A stretch of 64,000 bases of DNA from 2-02-FULL-47-50 sp964479045 (GCA_964479045.1 CAYZJI010000002.1:62001-126000); one strand, 5' to 3'; positions 45,468 through 55,631 are shown, numbered from the stretch's first letter. Numbers and translations are program-made. The notes: generated from the sequence alone by a model not told the origin.

Positions 45468-48400
45468 TCAATCCTGACCGGACAAATTGATCATTCTGGG
45501 TTTGCCTATGGCGTACCCTTGTACAAAATCAACACCAATTGTCTGAAGTTTTTCCAGAATGATTCTGTTTTCCACAAATTCTGCGATAGTCTGTTTGCCC
45601 ATTAATTTACCAATCTGGTTGATGGAACGCACCATCGCATAACTTGTTTTATCAGTAGCGAGATCGCGTACAAATGAACCGTCGATTTTCAGATAGTCTA
45701 CAGGTAATGTCCGCAGGTATTTGAACGAGGAAAAACCGCTGCCAAAGTCATCCAGCGCGAAACGGCAGCCTTTGGCCTTGATGGCGCGTATGAAATTGGT
45801 GGCCCGACCGAGATTCTGCACAGCCTGGGTTTCCGTAATTTCAAAGCAGATTTTGTGTGCCGGGACAATACCGGTCTGGAGATGTGACAGGACCAGTTGC
45901 AAAAAGGCATCATCCCCGAGCGAATGTCCTGAGAGATTGATCGAACACAGGCCGATGCGGCGCAAACGGCGTGGATTTTCCGCCATCCAGCCGAGTGCGT
46001 GTTGCAGTACCCATTTGTCCAGTTCGATGCTGAGGTTATAACGTTCTGCAGCCGGCATGAATGCCCCGGGCATCACCATTTTGCCGCTTTTGTCCTGCAT
46101 ACGCAGCAGGAATTCATAGTGATGGCCCAGATCAGTACGGGGTCTGGCGGGGCGTATAGATTGTATGCAGAGACGTAGTTGTTTTTCATCCAGCGCTTCA
46201 TGGATTCTCACTGCCCATTGCATTTCTCCACGCCGTGCTTCCAGATTTTCATCATGCAAACGGTAAATATGCACCCGGTTGCGTCCGGCATCCTTGGCCG
46301 CATAACAGGCCGCTTCCGCCATGCTCAATATATTCGAGAGCTCACCGCTGTTTTCATTGATGGTAACAACGCCGATGCTGGCGCTGGGGGTATAGCGTCT
46401 GTCTTCCCAGTTGAAACGTAATTCGTAAATTTCATTGCATAATGCTTCAGCAACGCGTTCAGCCTGGCTTATAGAGCAGTACTCCATCAGCAAGGCAAAT
46501 TTGTCACCACCGAGTCGTGCCAATATGTCACTCTTGCGGATGCGGGCCTGTAACAGTCCGGCGATTTGCCGCAATAATTCGTCGCCGGCCAAGTGACCGC
46601 AGGCGTCATTGATGATTTTGAACTGATCAAGGTCGATATGACACAGCGCATGTTCACTTTTTTCAACACGGCAGTTATTCAACAATAATGCCAGCCGCCG
46701 TTCCAGTTCCCGCCGGTTGGGTAGTCCGGTCAGGGCGTCATGTCTCTCCTGGAAACTGAGCCGTTCTGACAGCCGGCGGGTCTCCGTTATATTTTCCATT
46801 TGCAGGAGATAATATTCAGGCCGGCCTTTACTGTCTGTGATCAGCGTGGTGTTTTGCGTAACATGAATGATTTCACCGTTCTGATGTATGTAAGTCTGTT
46901 CCTCAGCGTGATTGGGATGCTCATTGTTTAATTGTCTGAGCTGTATGAATTGGGCCTCCAGTATTTCCGGCGACATGATATGTTCCAGTCCATGCTGGAA
47001 CAATTCAGCTTCCCGGTATCCAATCATATCGGAAAACGCCGGATTGAAATGTGCAATCCTGAATGCAGGATCCAGCAGCATCATGCCGACGGGTGAATGT
47101 TCAAATATATTACGGAAACGCTCCTCACTTTGCCGTAATGCCCGTGTCGCTTTTTCACGTTGTATACGTGCGCGGAGTGCGCGTATGCCATGACTCAGGT
47201 TATCACCAAGATGTTTGAGCAGTTTTGCTTCTTCCTTATCAAAGGAATTTTTGCCGGTTGAATAAATGGCCAGTGTTCCGATGATGTCAGAATCTGTTTG
47301 TATCGGCATGACCATAATGGTTCTGTACCCGCGTTCCAGCGCATCATCACGCCACAGATCAAACCCGGGTTCAGTGGCGATGTCATGCACGATGATGGTT
47401 TGTCCGCCGCGAATTGCCTTGCCGACCGGCCCCTGGCCATGGGAATCATCAGCCCAGGTGATCTTCTTGTCCAGATAACCGCTTTCAAGACCGGACCAGG
47501 TCACTGGCGAAACGGTGCGATGCTCATCACGTTGCTTGTAACCGATCCAGGCAAAGCAATACTCGCCCTCTTTGACAATAATCCTGCAGATATCGTGCAG
47601 TAACTGGTTTTCAGTATTGGCCTGGGCAATGATGGCATTGCAATGACTCTGCATTTTCAGTGCGCGTGTGTTTTGAACACGCGAGGTGACATCATTGCTG
47701 ACCATATACACGCCGGTAATCGTGCCATGGCTGTCAATATGAGGTGTCAGTGTGATTTCATAGATATGCTTTTTGTCATCACGTTGCATGAAATGCTCAT
47801 ATTTGACGACCTTGCCGGTCAGTGCCGCCTTGAGATGTGGTTTGATTTTCTGGTATTCGCGTGGATCGGCGACCTTGTTGATGGGTTTACCCAAAACATC
47901 ATTTCTTGAGTAACCAAAAGTATTCTCAAAGTTGGAATTTACATACTGGTATTTAAGGTCCTGATCGATGTAACTGATAATCACCGGTACGGAATCGCTG
48001 AGCAGGCGCATATGTGCCTGGCCTTCTCGCAAGGCCAGTTCGATACGTTTGCGCTCGGAAATATCATGGGTGACACTCAGGTGAGCAATGATCCTTCCAT
48101 CGCGATCCCGTAATGGACTGGAGTGAGTTTGCAGCCAGCGTTGTTTCCCCTTCAGGCCGGTAATTTCAAATTCCAGCTTTCCCGTATACCCGTTGAGGAC
48201 CTTGTGGTGTAATTCCATGAAAGTGTTCTGGTAGGGCAAGTTAACAAGTTTGCTGACATGCATGCCGCGGACCTGTTCCAGTGACTCAGCTTCCAGCATG
48301 GCCAGCCCGGCCGGATTCATATCAAGGATAGTGCCATCTTCAGCCACCAGTTTTACACACTCAGGCTCGGTATCGATGATGGTACGCAGATCCCGTTCCT

Positions 48401-49289
48401 TGTCAGCCAGACGCTCTGCAGTCTGCTTGTCGTCTGTCACATCAATAAACAAACCATTCCAGACAATGTTTCCTTCTGCGTCCGGAGGTTCGGGTATTGA
48501 ATAACCCCGCAGCCAGCGTATGCCACCATCAGGTTCATGTACGCGGAATTCATAATGCCAGGGAGATAATTCATGTGCAGAAACTGCAATACTGCGTGTC
48601 AGGCCCTCAATATCAGCAGCATGAACTATGGACCAGGCTTTGGAGGATTCCTGCATGATTTCTGCTGCGCTTAACCCGAACAACCGTGCTGCACCCGCGC
48701 TCATGTAGGGGAAATCCTGTTGACCGTTCCTGCCGAGACGGTACTGGTAAACTGCACCCGGCAATGAATTAATGATGCCTGACAGTAGCTTCTGGGTCTT
48801 GTTCAGGTCCTGGTTGATTTCTTCAAGCCGCCGTTGTTCCTTGAGTTTCTGCTCGGTAATATCGCGCATGAAACAGTAATGATCAGTGACAACATCAGTA
48901 TTTCCCGAACTGCGGAATTTCACGCAGTGTTTCCAGAACATGGAACCATTTTTACGGATACCGCGCCCTTCATATTCACCGCGGCCGGTCCGATGCATAT
49001 CGGCGATGGCCCGTTCCGCTTCACTCCAGTCATCCTCATGGGTCAAATCACGCCAGGTCAGCGTGGTAAGCTCTTCCGGTGCATAACCATAGGCGTCAAG
49101 AAAGCGCTGGTTGGTGCCAAGAAAATGTCCCTGGGTATCAATACGCGATATACACTCAAGGGCCTTCTCGAAGATGTCGTTGAGATTAAAAACCTCGCCA
49201 TCTGTCTGAACAGTGTGAGTTCTGGGCACACCCGTTGTACGGTTTTTTTTATCCACGGGAGCAGGAGAATCGGTATATGGCACAGGCAA
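45468..49289 (-). CDS. Multi-PAS/GAF GGDEF-EAL c-di-GMP signalling protein
   Basis: 1,273 residues, no membrane helix. Approximate domains: PAS 38-155, PAS 165-290, PAS 295-415, PAS 415-540, GAF 550-700, PAS 710-835, GGDEF 840-1000, EAL 1015-1270. The GGDEF motif is GGDKF, which still has the catalytic acids' positions; EAL reads EFL but INLSG, ICFEITET, DDFGSG, YLKIDGSF and AEFVEN are all kept, so phosphodiesterase activity is likely and cyclase activity possible. The start is TTG 49289 (or GTG 49283), both with weak ribosome sites. Two CRP boxes upstream suggest cAMP control. Heme or flavin in the PAS domains cannot be judged here. Confidence 0.9.
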   Translation of the reverse strand: MPVPYTDSPAPVDKKNRTTGVPRTHTVQTDGEVFNLNDIFEKALECISRIDTQGHFLGTNQRFLDAYGYAPEELTTLTWRDLTHEDDWSEAERAIADMHRTGRGEYEGRGIRKNGSMFWKHCVKFRSSGNTDVVTDHYCFMRDITEQKLKEQRRLEEINQDLNKTQKLLSGIINSLPGAVYQYRLGRNGQQDFPYMSAGAARLFGLSAAEIMQESSKAWSIVHAADIEGLTRSIAVSAHELSPWHYEFRVHEPDGGIRWLRGYSIPEPPDAEGNIVWNGLFIDVTDDKQTAERLADKERDLRTIIDTEPECVKLVAEDGTILDMNPAGLAMLEAESLEQVRGMHVSKLVNLPYQNTFMELHHKVLNGYTGKLEFEITGLKGKQRWLQTHSSPLRDRDGRIIAHLSVTHDISERKRIELALREGQAHMRLLSDSVPVIISYIDQDLKYQYVNSNFENTFGYSRNDVLGKPINKVADPREYQKIKPHLKAALTGKVVKYEHFMQRDDKKHIYEITLTPHIDSHGTITGVYMVSNDVTSRVQNTRALKMQSHCNAIIAQANTENQLLHDICRIIVKEGEYCFAWIGYKQRDEHRTVSPVTWSGLESGYLDKKITWADDSHGQGPVGKAIRGGQTIIVHDIATEPGFDLWRDDALERGYRTIMVMPIQTDSDIIGTLAIYSTGKNSFDKEEAKLLKHLGDNLSHGIRALRARIQREKATRALRQSEERFRNIFEHSPVGMMLLDPAFRIAHFNPAFSDMIGYREAELFQHGLEHIMSPEILEAQFIQLRQLNNEHPNHAEEQTYIHQNGEIIHVTQNTTLITDSKGRPEYYLLQMENITETRRLSERLSFQERHDALTGLPNRRELERRLALLLNNCRVEKSEHALCHIDLDQFKIINDACGHLAGDELLRQIAGLLQARIRKSDILARLGGDKFALLMEYCSISQAERVAEALCNEIYELRFNWEDRRYTPSASIGVVTINENSGELSNILSMAEAACYAAKDAGRNRVHIYRLHDENLEARRGEMQWAVRIHEALDEKQLRLCIQSIRPARPRTDLGHHYEFLLRMQDKSGKMVMPGAFMPAAERYNLSIELDKWVLQHALGWMAENPRRLRRIGLCSINLSGHSLGDDAFLQLVLSHLQTGIVPAHKICFEITETQAVQNLGRATNFIRAIKAKGCRFALDDFGSGFSSFKYLRTLPVDYLKIDGSFVRDLATDKTSYAMVRSINQIGKLMGKQTIAEFVENRIILEKLQTIGVDFVQGYAIGKPRMINLSGQD

Positions 49290-49303
49290 TACAACCCAGC
49301 GTC

Positions 49304-49321
49304 TTATTATTATTATTATTA
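49304..49321. repeat. (TTA)6 microsatellite in the leader of the GGDEF-EAL gene
   Basis: Six perfect TTA units (TAA on the coding strand) between the predicted -10 element and the TTG start, in the 5' untranslated region. Its length could vary by slippage. Confidence 0.85.
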
Positions 49322-49336
49322 GTTATAAACTGGGTA

Positions 49337-49422
49337 ATTAAACTTCCCATACGTTTAAGTATGGTGTGAACCAGTTCACATTCAATTAGCGCAAAGCAGC
49401 AAATGTGATTTACATCACATTT
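49337..49422 (-). promoter_or_regulatory. Tandem CRP boxes and promoter of the GGDEF-EAL gene
   Basis: Two perfect CRP cores: TGTGA-ACCAGT-TCACA at 49365-49380 and TGTGA-TTTACA-TCACA at 49404-49419; the second also has AAA and TTT flanks as in the consensus 22-mer. Centres are 39 bp apart. On the minus strand, TTTAAT at 49342-49337 is a -10 giving a start near 49330, with the proximal box centred at about -42 and the distal one at about -81: tandem CRP activation geometry. A palindrome CCATAC-N6-GTATGG lies at 49347-49364. Confidence 0.78.
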
Positions 49423-49460
49423 CAAACTTACAAGATCAAGGGACGGGTTACAAGCTCCTA

Positions 49461-49480
49461 AAATCGGGCAGATGCCCGGT
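49461..49480 (-). terminator. Probable terminator of ssb
   Basis: CGGGC-N4-GCCCG hairpin at 49465-49478 followed on the minus strand by ATTTTAG, about 40 bp after the ssb stop. Confidence 0.45.
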
Positions 49481-49518
49481 CTACAGGAACCGGTAAATAT
49501 CAGCCGTGTATGACTTGA

Positions 49519-49992
49519 CTAGAACGGGATGTCATCATCAAAATCATCTTCCTTGCGTTTACCTGTGGTTTGCGGTCTGGCGCTGTTCTGGGAAGGTGAT
49601 CTATCCTCTGTGTCAGGGGCCGTCTGGTTGCTGTAGGCAGTCCCGGAGCTACCACCACGACCGCCCAGCATCTGCATCTCGCTGGCGATGATTTCTGTGG
49701 TGTAACGGTCCTTGCCTTCCTTGTCCTGCCACTTGTTGGTTCTGAGGCTTCCTTCCACGTAGACCTGTGAACCTTTCTTGAGGTATTCACTGGCAATCTC
49801 GGCCAGCCGCCCGAAAAATACCACGCGGTGCCATTCGGTGCGTTCCTGCTGTTCGCCGGAATCCTTGTCCTTCCAGGATTCTGAAGTAGCCAGCGAGATA
49901 TTGGTAATCGCCTTGCCATTGGCGGTGTAACGCACGTCAGGGTCGTTACCGAGATTACCGATTAGAATGACTTTGTTGACTCCACGGGCCAT
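49519..49992 (-). CDS. ssb: Single-stranded DNA-binding protein
   Basis: 157 residues. OB-fold about 1-110 (GVNKVILIGNLGNDPDVRY; WHRVVFFGRLAEIASEYLKKGSQVYVEG), a Gly/Ser/Gln-rich linker and the acidic tip DDDIPF that recruits repair and replication proteins. Strong ribosome site GGAGGGAA. In gammaproteobacteria ssb and uvrA are neighbours; here an MFS gene sits between them. No LexA box is visible upstream. Confidence 0.96.
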   Translation of the reverse strand: MARGVNKVILIGNLGNDPDVRYTANGKAITNISLATSESWKDKDSGEQQERTEWHRVVFFGRLAEIASEYLKKGSQVYVEGSLRTNKWQDKEGKDRYTTEIIASEMQMLGGRGGSSGTAYSNQTAPDTEDRSPSQNSARPQTTGKRKEDDFDDDIPF

Positions 49993-50073
49993 AGGATTCC
50001 CTCCTTTTATATTTATTGATCAAAGAAGCGATGTTATCGCAATCCGGCGGTGCGTGCACCGGCACGCTGTGAA

Positions 50074-51279
50074 TCAAGGGGTGCCGGGGGATAAGCTCTT
50101 GTGTTGAAAGGGCTTTTGCAAAAGGAACAGGAGCAGAAGCCAGAACAGACATATGGAACTGCCAAACAGAAATACGCCTGCTTCCGCAAAATGATCATAT
50201 AGAAAGCCGCCGGCCACACCACCACAGAAGGTACCGATAAACTGGCTGGTGGAATAAATTCCAAGAGCAGCGCCTTTTTGCCCGGCTGGGGCGGCCTTCG
50301 AGATCAGTGCCGGCAGGGACGCTTCCATGTAATTGAAAGCCAGAAAGAACAAAAGCAGAAAAAATGCAATAACCGTGGTACTCATCTGCCCCAGATAAAA
50401 TCCCGATTGTGCCAGCAGCATCAGAAATACCGCGCCGGTAAAAAACAGGCGTTCTTTATGGTATTTTTCTCCGAGGATCAGGAAGGGCATCATCAATATG
50501 CCGGAAAGTATCAGCACCGGCAGATAGATATGCCAGTGGGATGCAACCTCAATCCCGGCCACGTCACGAAGTAGCAACGGTATGGCGACAAAACTAGCCA
50601 TGAGGATCATATGCAGCAGGAATATGCTGACATAAAGACGCAGTAACGATCGATCTGTGAGCAATACGGATATCCCACTGATGTTACGGGCGGAGGTTGC
50701 ACTCATATCCGGATCCGGTACCAGCAACAGCAGAATCAGGATGGCCAGCCCGGCCAGGGCCGCACTGATATAGAACAAACCCGGGACACCTACCATGGGA
50801 TCCAGTAAGGGTCCTGCAACAAACGCAAGACAGAAAGCAGCACCGACGCTGATGCCTATCAGTGCCATGGCCTTGCTTCGTTGTGATTCACGCGTGAGGT
50901 CGGCTGCCAGCGCCATCACGGCTGCGGCAATGGCGCCGGCACCTTGCAGGGCACGGCCCAGAATGATCAGGTAAATGGAGTCGGTGCTGCCGGCAATTCC
51001 GCTGCCGAGTATAAAAATCAACAGGCCACCGATAATGACAGGCTTTCTGCCGAGGCGATCTGATAATACTCCGAACGGGATCTGGCACAGGGCCTGGGTC
51101 AGACCATAGCATCCCAGTGCCAGACCAATCAGGACAGGTGTTGCATCAGGCAGATCCCGCGCATAGAGGACAAATACGGGAAGAATCAGGAACAGTCCCA
51201 GCATGCGCAGGAAAAAAATCAGGGCCAGCGCAAGACTGCTGCGAAGCTCTGTAGTGGTCATGGTATCGCCAGTAGACAT
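50074..51279 (-). CDS. Major facilitator superfamily transporter next to ssb
   Basis: About 401 residues from ATG 51279 (MSTGDTMTTTELRSS), preceded by GAGATTCAGGA; an upstream ATG at 51333 lacks a ribosome site and would add 18 unconserved residues. 12 helices; motif A-like GVLSDRLGRKPVII after helix 2 identifies a drug/proton antiporter-like MFS. A YajR-like transporter commonly sits between ssb and uvrA in gammaproteobacteria. Substrate unknown. Confidence 0.85.
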   Translation of the reverse strand: MSTGDTMTTTELRSSLALALIFFLRMLGLFLILPVFVLYARDLPDATPVLIGLALGCYGLTQALCQIPFGVLSDRLGRKPVIIGGLLIFILGSGIAGSTDSIYLIILGRALQGAGAIAAAVMALAADLTRESQRSKAMALIGISVGAAFCLAFVAGPLLDPMVGVPGLFYISAALAGLAILILLLLVPDPDMSATSARNISGISVLLTDRSLLRLYVSIFLLHMILMASFVAIPLLLRDVAGIEVASHWHIYLPVLILSGILMMPFLILGEKYHKERLFFTGAVFLMLLAQSGFYLGQMSTTVIAFFLLLFFLAFNYMEASLPALISKAAPAGQKGAALGIYSTSQFIGTFCGGVAGGFLYDHFAEAGVFLFGSSICLFWLLLLFLLQKPFQHKSLSPGTP

Positions 51280-51386
51280 TCCTGAATCTCTTTGCGTCGG
51301 GTCATAAAAAGCCCGTATAGTAGCAGTTTGCATTTTTGGCGGCGAAAAAGATTTAACCGAAACACTATCCGCGCGACGAACGTTTC

Positions 51387-54263
51387 ATGAATTACATCCG
51401 TATCCGGGGCGCCCGTACCCATAATCTGAAGAATATCGACCTGGATATTCCGCGTGACAGGCTGATTGTCATCACCGGGCTTTCCGGTTCCGGCAAGTCA
51501 TCGCTCGCGTTTGATACGATTTATGCGGATGGCCAGCGCAGGTATGTGGAATCGCTCTCAGCGTATGCGCGGCAGTTTTTATCCATGATGGAAAAACCGG
51601 ATGTTGACCATATCGAAGGATTGTCGCCTGCGATTTCCATAGAACAGAAATCCACTTCTCATAATCCGCGTTCGACCGTCGGCACCATCACCGAAATCTA
51701 CGATTATCTGCGCCTGCTGTATGCGCGTGTTGGCGAACCGCGCTGCCCGGAACATGGCGTGAGTCTTGCGGCACAAACCATCAGCCAGATGGTAGATCAG
51801 GTGCTGAGCTCGCCGGATGGCGAACGTTTGATGCTGCTGGCGCCCGTGGTGCAGGGACGCAAGGGAGAACATCTGCAACTGATTGAGCGCCTGAAAAGCG
51901 AAGGTTTCATCCGTGCCCGGATTGACGGCAAGGTCGTTGAACTTGATCAGGCGCCGGCACTGGATCTGCGCAAAAAACATGATATCGAAGTGATCGTGGA
52001 TCGGTTCAAGGTACGTGCTGATCTCGGGTTGCGACTGGCGGAATCGTTTGAGACAGCAACACGTTTATCAGAGGGTATTGCCCGGGTCGTTTCACTGGAT
52101 CAACCGCACCGGGATGAGATCACGTTTTCAGCCCGATTTGCCTGCAGCCAGTGCGGTTACAGTCTGAATGAACTCGAGCCGAGGTTGTTTTCGTTTAACA
52201 ATCCCATGGGTGCTTGCAGTCAGTGTGATGGTCTGGGCGTGATCCAGTTTTTTGATCCGGAACGTGTCATCCAGGATCCGGCATTGAGTCTGCCCGGCGG
52301 TGCCATCCGCGGCTGGGACCGGCGCAATGCCTATTATTACCAGTTACTGAAAAACCTGGCGGCACATTACAAGTTTAATATTGATGCTCCTTTCAGAAGT
52401 ATCACCAAAAACATCCAGGACGTGATTCTGTTTGGCAGTGGTGACGTGGAAATTACCTTTGATTACCTGCATGACCGCAAACGTACCGTCAAGCGCAAAC
52501 ATCCGTTTGAGGGTGTCATCCCGAACATGGAGCGGCGTTACAAGGAAACAGACTCCATCATGGTGCGTGAAGAACTGGCGAAATACCTGAGCAACAAGTC
52601 ATGCCCTTCCTGTAATGGCACACGGCTCAATCCCTCGGCACGGCATGTGTTTATCGGCGAACGTTCATTGCCTGAAGTGACGGCACTGCCCATTGAACGC
52701 GCCCGCCATTTTTTCAGTGAGTTGCGTATCCAGGGACAGCGTGGCGAAATCGCTGCCAAAATTCTGAAAGAAGTGAATGACCGGCTGCAGTTTCTGGTGA
52801 ATGTTGGTTTGAATTATCTGACGCTGGATCGCAGTGCCGAAACTCTTTCCGGTGGTGAAGCACAACGCATCCGCCTGGCCAGCCAGATCGGCGCCGGTCT
52901 GGTGGGTGTCATGTATGTCCTCGATGAGCCTTCCATTGGTCTGCACCAGCGGGACAATCAGAAATTACTCTCAACCCTCCGCCACCTGCGCGATCTGGGT
53001 AATACAGTGATTGTGGTTGAACATGATGAGGAAGCCATCGCAGCGGCCGATCACATTATCGATATCGGTCCAGGTGCCGGCGTGCATGGCGGGAAAATTG
53101 TTGCTGAAGGATTGCCGGCCGATATCGCCGCTCATGCAGAATCCCTGACCGGGCAATATCTATCTGGCCGCCGGCGCATTGAAATTCCGGCGCTGAGAAC
53201 ACCTGTGAATCCAAAAACAATGCTGCGCATCAAAGGTGCTGCCGGCAACAACCTGCGTACCATTGATGTCGAGTTTCCGGTTGGCACATTGATCTGTGTT
53301 ACCGGCGTTTCAGGATCAGGAAAGTCCACGCTTATCAATGAAACGCTTTATAAAATTGCTGCCAAAGAGATCAATGGCAGCAATCTCGCTCCTGCGAAAT
53401 ACAAATCCATCGATGGCCTCGATCATTTTGACAAGGTCGTGGATATTGATCAGAGCCCTATCGGTCGTACGCCCCGTTCCAACCCGGCAACCTATACCGG
53501 TATATTCACGCCGATACGTGAGTTGTATGCCGCAACTCAGGAAGCACGTTCACGGGGTTATCAACCCGGCCGTTTCAGTTTCAATGTAAAAGGCGGGCGT
53601 TGCGAAGCCTGCGAGGGCGACGGCGTGATCAAGGTAGAGATGCATTTTCTTCCAGATATTTATGTAGCTTGCGATGTGTGCAAGGGCAAACGCTACAATC
53701 GCGAAACACTCGATATTCGCTACAAAGGGAAATCCATCCATGAAACGCTGTCCATGACGGTGGAAGACGCGCATGCATTCTTTGCTGCAGTACCTGCCAT
53801 CGAGCGTAAACTGCAAACGCTGGTGGATGTGGGTCTTTCCTACATCACGCTGGGACAGAATGCGACTACACTGTCCGGTGGTGAAGCGCAGCGTGTCAAA
53901 CTGTCACGTGAACTATCCAAACGTGATACAGGGAAAACACTTTATATTCTGGATGAACCAACAACCGGATTACATTTCCATGACATCCAGCAATTGCTAA
54001 ATGTCTTGCATCGCCTGCGTGATCATGGGAACACCGTGATTGTGATTGAGCACAACCTTGATGTAATCAAAACGGCGGACTGGATTATCGATCTGGGGCC
54101 TGAAGGCGGTGATGGTGGTGGACAGGTGATTGCGACTGGCACACCGGAAGTTATTGCCAAAAACCTGAAATCCTACACCGGGCAGTATCTGAAGCCGGTG
54201 CTGGAACGGCAGGGTGCAGGCAAGGGTAGTTCCGTGAAACAACGCAGGGTTTCGGTAATATAG
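51387..54263 (+). CDS. uvrA: Excinuclease ABC subunit A
   Basis: 958 residues; damage-recognition ATPase of nucleotide excision repair. Two ABC ATPase halves with Walker A GLSGSGKSSLAFDT and GVSGSGKSTLIN, ABC signatures LSGGEAQRIRLASQIG and LSGGEAQRVKLSRELSKR, and zinc modules CSQCGYS...CSQCDG, CPSCNGTR and CEACEGDG...CDVCKGKRYN. Its promoter lies in the 53-107 bp before the MFS gene start; no LexA box matching CTGT-N8-ACAG is visible there. Confidence 0.97.
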   Translation: MNYIRIRGARTHNLKNIDLDIPRDRLIVITGLSGSGKSSLAFDTIYADGQRRYVESLSAYARQFLSMMEKPDVDHIEGLSPAISIEQKSTSHNPRSTVGTITEIYDYLRLLYARVGEPRCPEHGVSLAAQTISQMVDQVLSSPDGERLMLLAPVVQGRKGEHLQLIERLKSEGFIRARIDGKVVELDQAPALDLRKKHDIEVIVDRFKVRADLGLRLAESFETATRLSEGIARVVSLDQPHRDEITFSARFACSQCGYSLNELEPRLFSFNNPMGACSQCDGLGVIQFFDPERVIQDPALSLPGGAIRGWDRRNAYYYQLLKNLAAHYKFNIDAPFRSITKNIQDVILFGSGDVEITFDYLHDRKRTVKRKHPFEGVIPNMERRYKETDSIMVREELAKYLSNKSCPSCNGTRLNPSARHVFIGERSLPEVTALPIERARHFFSELRIQGQRGEIAAKILKEVNDRLQFLVNVGLNYLTLDRSAETLSGGEAQRIRLASQIGAGLVGVMYVLDEPSIGLHQRDNQKLLSTLRHLRDLGNTVIVVEHDEEAIAAADHIIDIGPGAGVHGGKIVAEGLPADIAAHAESLTGQYLSGRRRIEIPALRTPVNPKTMLRIKGAAGNNLRTIDVEFPVGTLICVTGVSGSGKSTLINETLYKIAAKEINGSNLAPAKYKSIDGLDHFDKVVDIDQSPIGRTPRSNPATYTGIFTPIRELYAATQEARSRGYQPGRFSFNVKGGRCEACEGDGVIKVEMHFLPDIYVACDVCKGKRYNRETLDIRYKGKSIHETLSMTVEDAHAFFAAVPAIERKLQTLVDVGLSYITLGQNATTLSGGEAQRVKLSRELSKRDTGKTLYILDEPTTGLHFHDIQQLLNVLHRLRDHGNTVIVIEHNLDVIKTADWIIDLGPEGGDGGGQVIATGTPEVIAKNLKSYTGQYLKPVLERQGAGKGSSVKQRRVSVI

Positions 54264-54265
54264 CG

Positions 54266-54293
54266 GGTGAAGGTGAAGTGATTAGTGAATAGT
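54266..54293 (+). repeat. Short degenerate heptamer run after uvrA
   Basis: GGTGAAG, GTGAAGT, GATTAGT, GAATAGT: four 7-bp units beginning 2 bp after the uvrA stop, similar to the GTGAAGC family. Weaker than the other arrays. Confidence 0.5.
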
Positions 54294-54332
54294 TGTTGTG
54301 GTTGACAGATCAGTCCTGGCCGTTAATGCTTT

Positions 54333-55631
54333 TCAATCACCAAACCTTATTCCAATACTCAACCAGTGGATACTCACATCCACTTCCGAATTACTGTACT
54401 CACCGGCCAGCAAGCCACTATTGCCTACGGAATCACTGGTAGGCAAATCCCACTGGTATGCCAGATCAATAATATAATTCCCGGCTTGATATCCGGCGCC
54501 CAGACTGATGGTGTGTTGTATGATGGCAGCAGTGGTTGGCGTGAGAAATTCAGATTGTACCGGGCTGTCACCATAACTGTAGCCACCGCGCAGGGTGAGC
54601 TTTTCAGACCAGTCATATTCTGCGCCGAATCGGTACACAATCTGATCTTCCCAGTCCAGAGGAGCAGTATCATCTATACGATTGCTGCCGAGTATGCCGT
54701 TCAATGCGGCGTTGGTTCCATTGGTGAGATGCAGGGGCAGGTCTTCAAAGGCATCGCTCCAGTCGATCCAGTCGATTTGCAGACCCAGACGCCATTGTGG
54801 ACTGGCCTCCCAGTGTATGGCGCCCCCCAGCATTTGCGGCATTTGCGTTTCCACTTCGGCATCGTACTCATAGGCACCGATTCCGAGCGGTGCAAGACCG
54901 CGAATAGTACCTGTTGCATCAAAACTGCTTTTGGTGGTGTAGCTCAACATCAATTGCAGCTTTTCTGAAAGTTTCAAACCGGCGCTTAAAACACCATTAA
55001 CACCAAAACCATCTGCTTCCAGATTGGCCAGCACTTTTGCACCACCCAGCGCACCCGCGAGTACGGGATGACTCTGAAATACATAAGGTGCGTGTAACCG
55101 GTTACGGTTGTACAAAAGACCAATGCTGGCGCCCACTGAAAATTCCGGTGTGACTTCATAGCCGAATCCAGCCGCAGTTCGTAATACAAGAAAAGATGAT
55201 TTGTGTTCCTGCGGTCCGAAAGTGATGCCCAATGCTCCGGGCGGATCGATAAAATTCCAGTCAGCCTCCAGTGCGGAAACGGGACTGATTGAAGCGCCCA
55301 GGATGAGCCTGTCATTCATGCGTTTGCTGTAGGCGGCTTCAGGCAGAACCCCCGTCCATGAATCTGCCTCATTGTCTTGTGACTGTGAATTACTGTACTC
55401 CGCATCAAGAAAAGCCGTTGAAAGACCAAATTCGAATATTTCATCGGTTGTATGAGACAAGCCGGCCGGATGACTGTTGATGGCGTTCAGCGGGTCGTCG
55501 GAATAGGCCAGACCTGCACCCCCAAGACTGGCGGCACGGCTGCCCAGACCGTTACGAAGCAGGCCGTTGGCGTTTGCAGAAAATGAAAGGAAAGCGGTAA
55601 ACAGGGCCAAAAGATATGTAAGGCGATTCAT
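54333..55631 (-). CDS. FadL/TodX-family outer-membrane transporter
   Basis: 432 residues. Signal peptide to about residue 22 (SFSANA), then the FadL N-terminal hatch segment (NGLGSRAASLGGAGLAYSDDPLNAINSHPAGLS, in pieces) with the conserved NPA replaced by SHPAGL, and a beta-barrel ending in IGIRFGD. FadL proteins admit hydrophobic molecules such as long-chain fatty acids or aromatics. No fad genes are adjacent, so the substrate is open. It lies 23 bp downstream of the adenylate cyclase on the same strand. Confidence 0.87.
   Translation of the reverse strand: MNRLTYLLALFTAFLSFSANANGLLRNGLGSRAASLGGAGLAYSDDPLNAINSHPAGLSHTTDEIFEFGLSTAFLDAEYSNSQSQDNEADSWTGVLPEAAYSKRMNDRLILGASISPVSALEADWNFIDPPGALGITFGPQEHKSSFLVLRTAAGFGYEVTPEFSVGASIGLLYNRNRLHAPYVFQSHPVLAGALGGAKVLANLEADGFGVNGVLSAGLKLSEKLQLMLSYTTKSSFDATGTIRGLAPLGIGAYEYDAEVETQMPQMLGGAIHWEASPQWRLGLQIDWIDWSDAFEDLPLHLTNGTNAALNGILGSNRIDDTAPLDWEDQIVYRFGAEYDWSEKLTLRGGYSYGDSPVQSEFLTPTTAAIIQHTISLGAGYQAGNYIIDLAYQWDLPTSDSVGNSGLLAGEYSNSEVDVSIHWLSIGIRFGD

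Noticed and set aside
51280..51386. LexA box shared by uvrA and the divergent gene
   Set aside because: No CTGT-N8-ACAG or close variant is found in the uvrA upstream region or before ssb.
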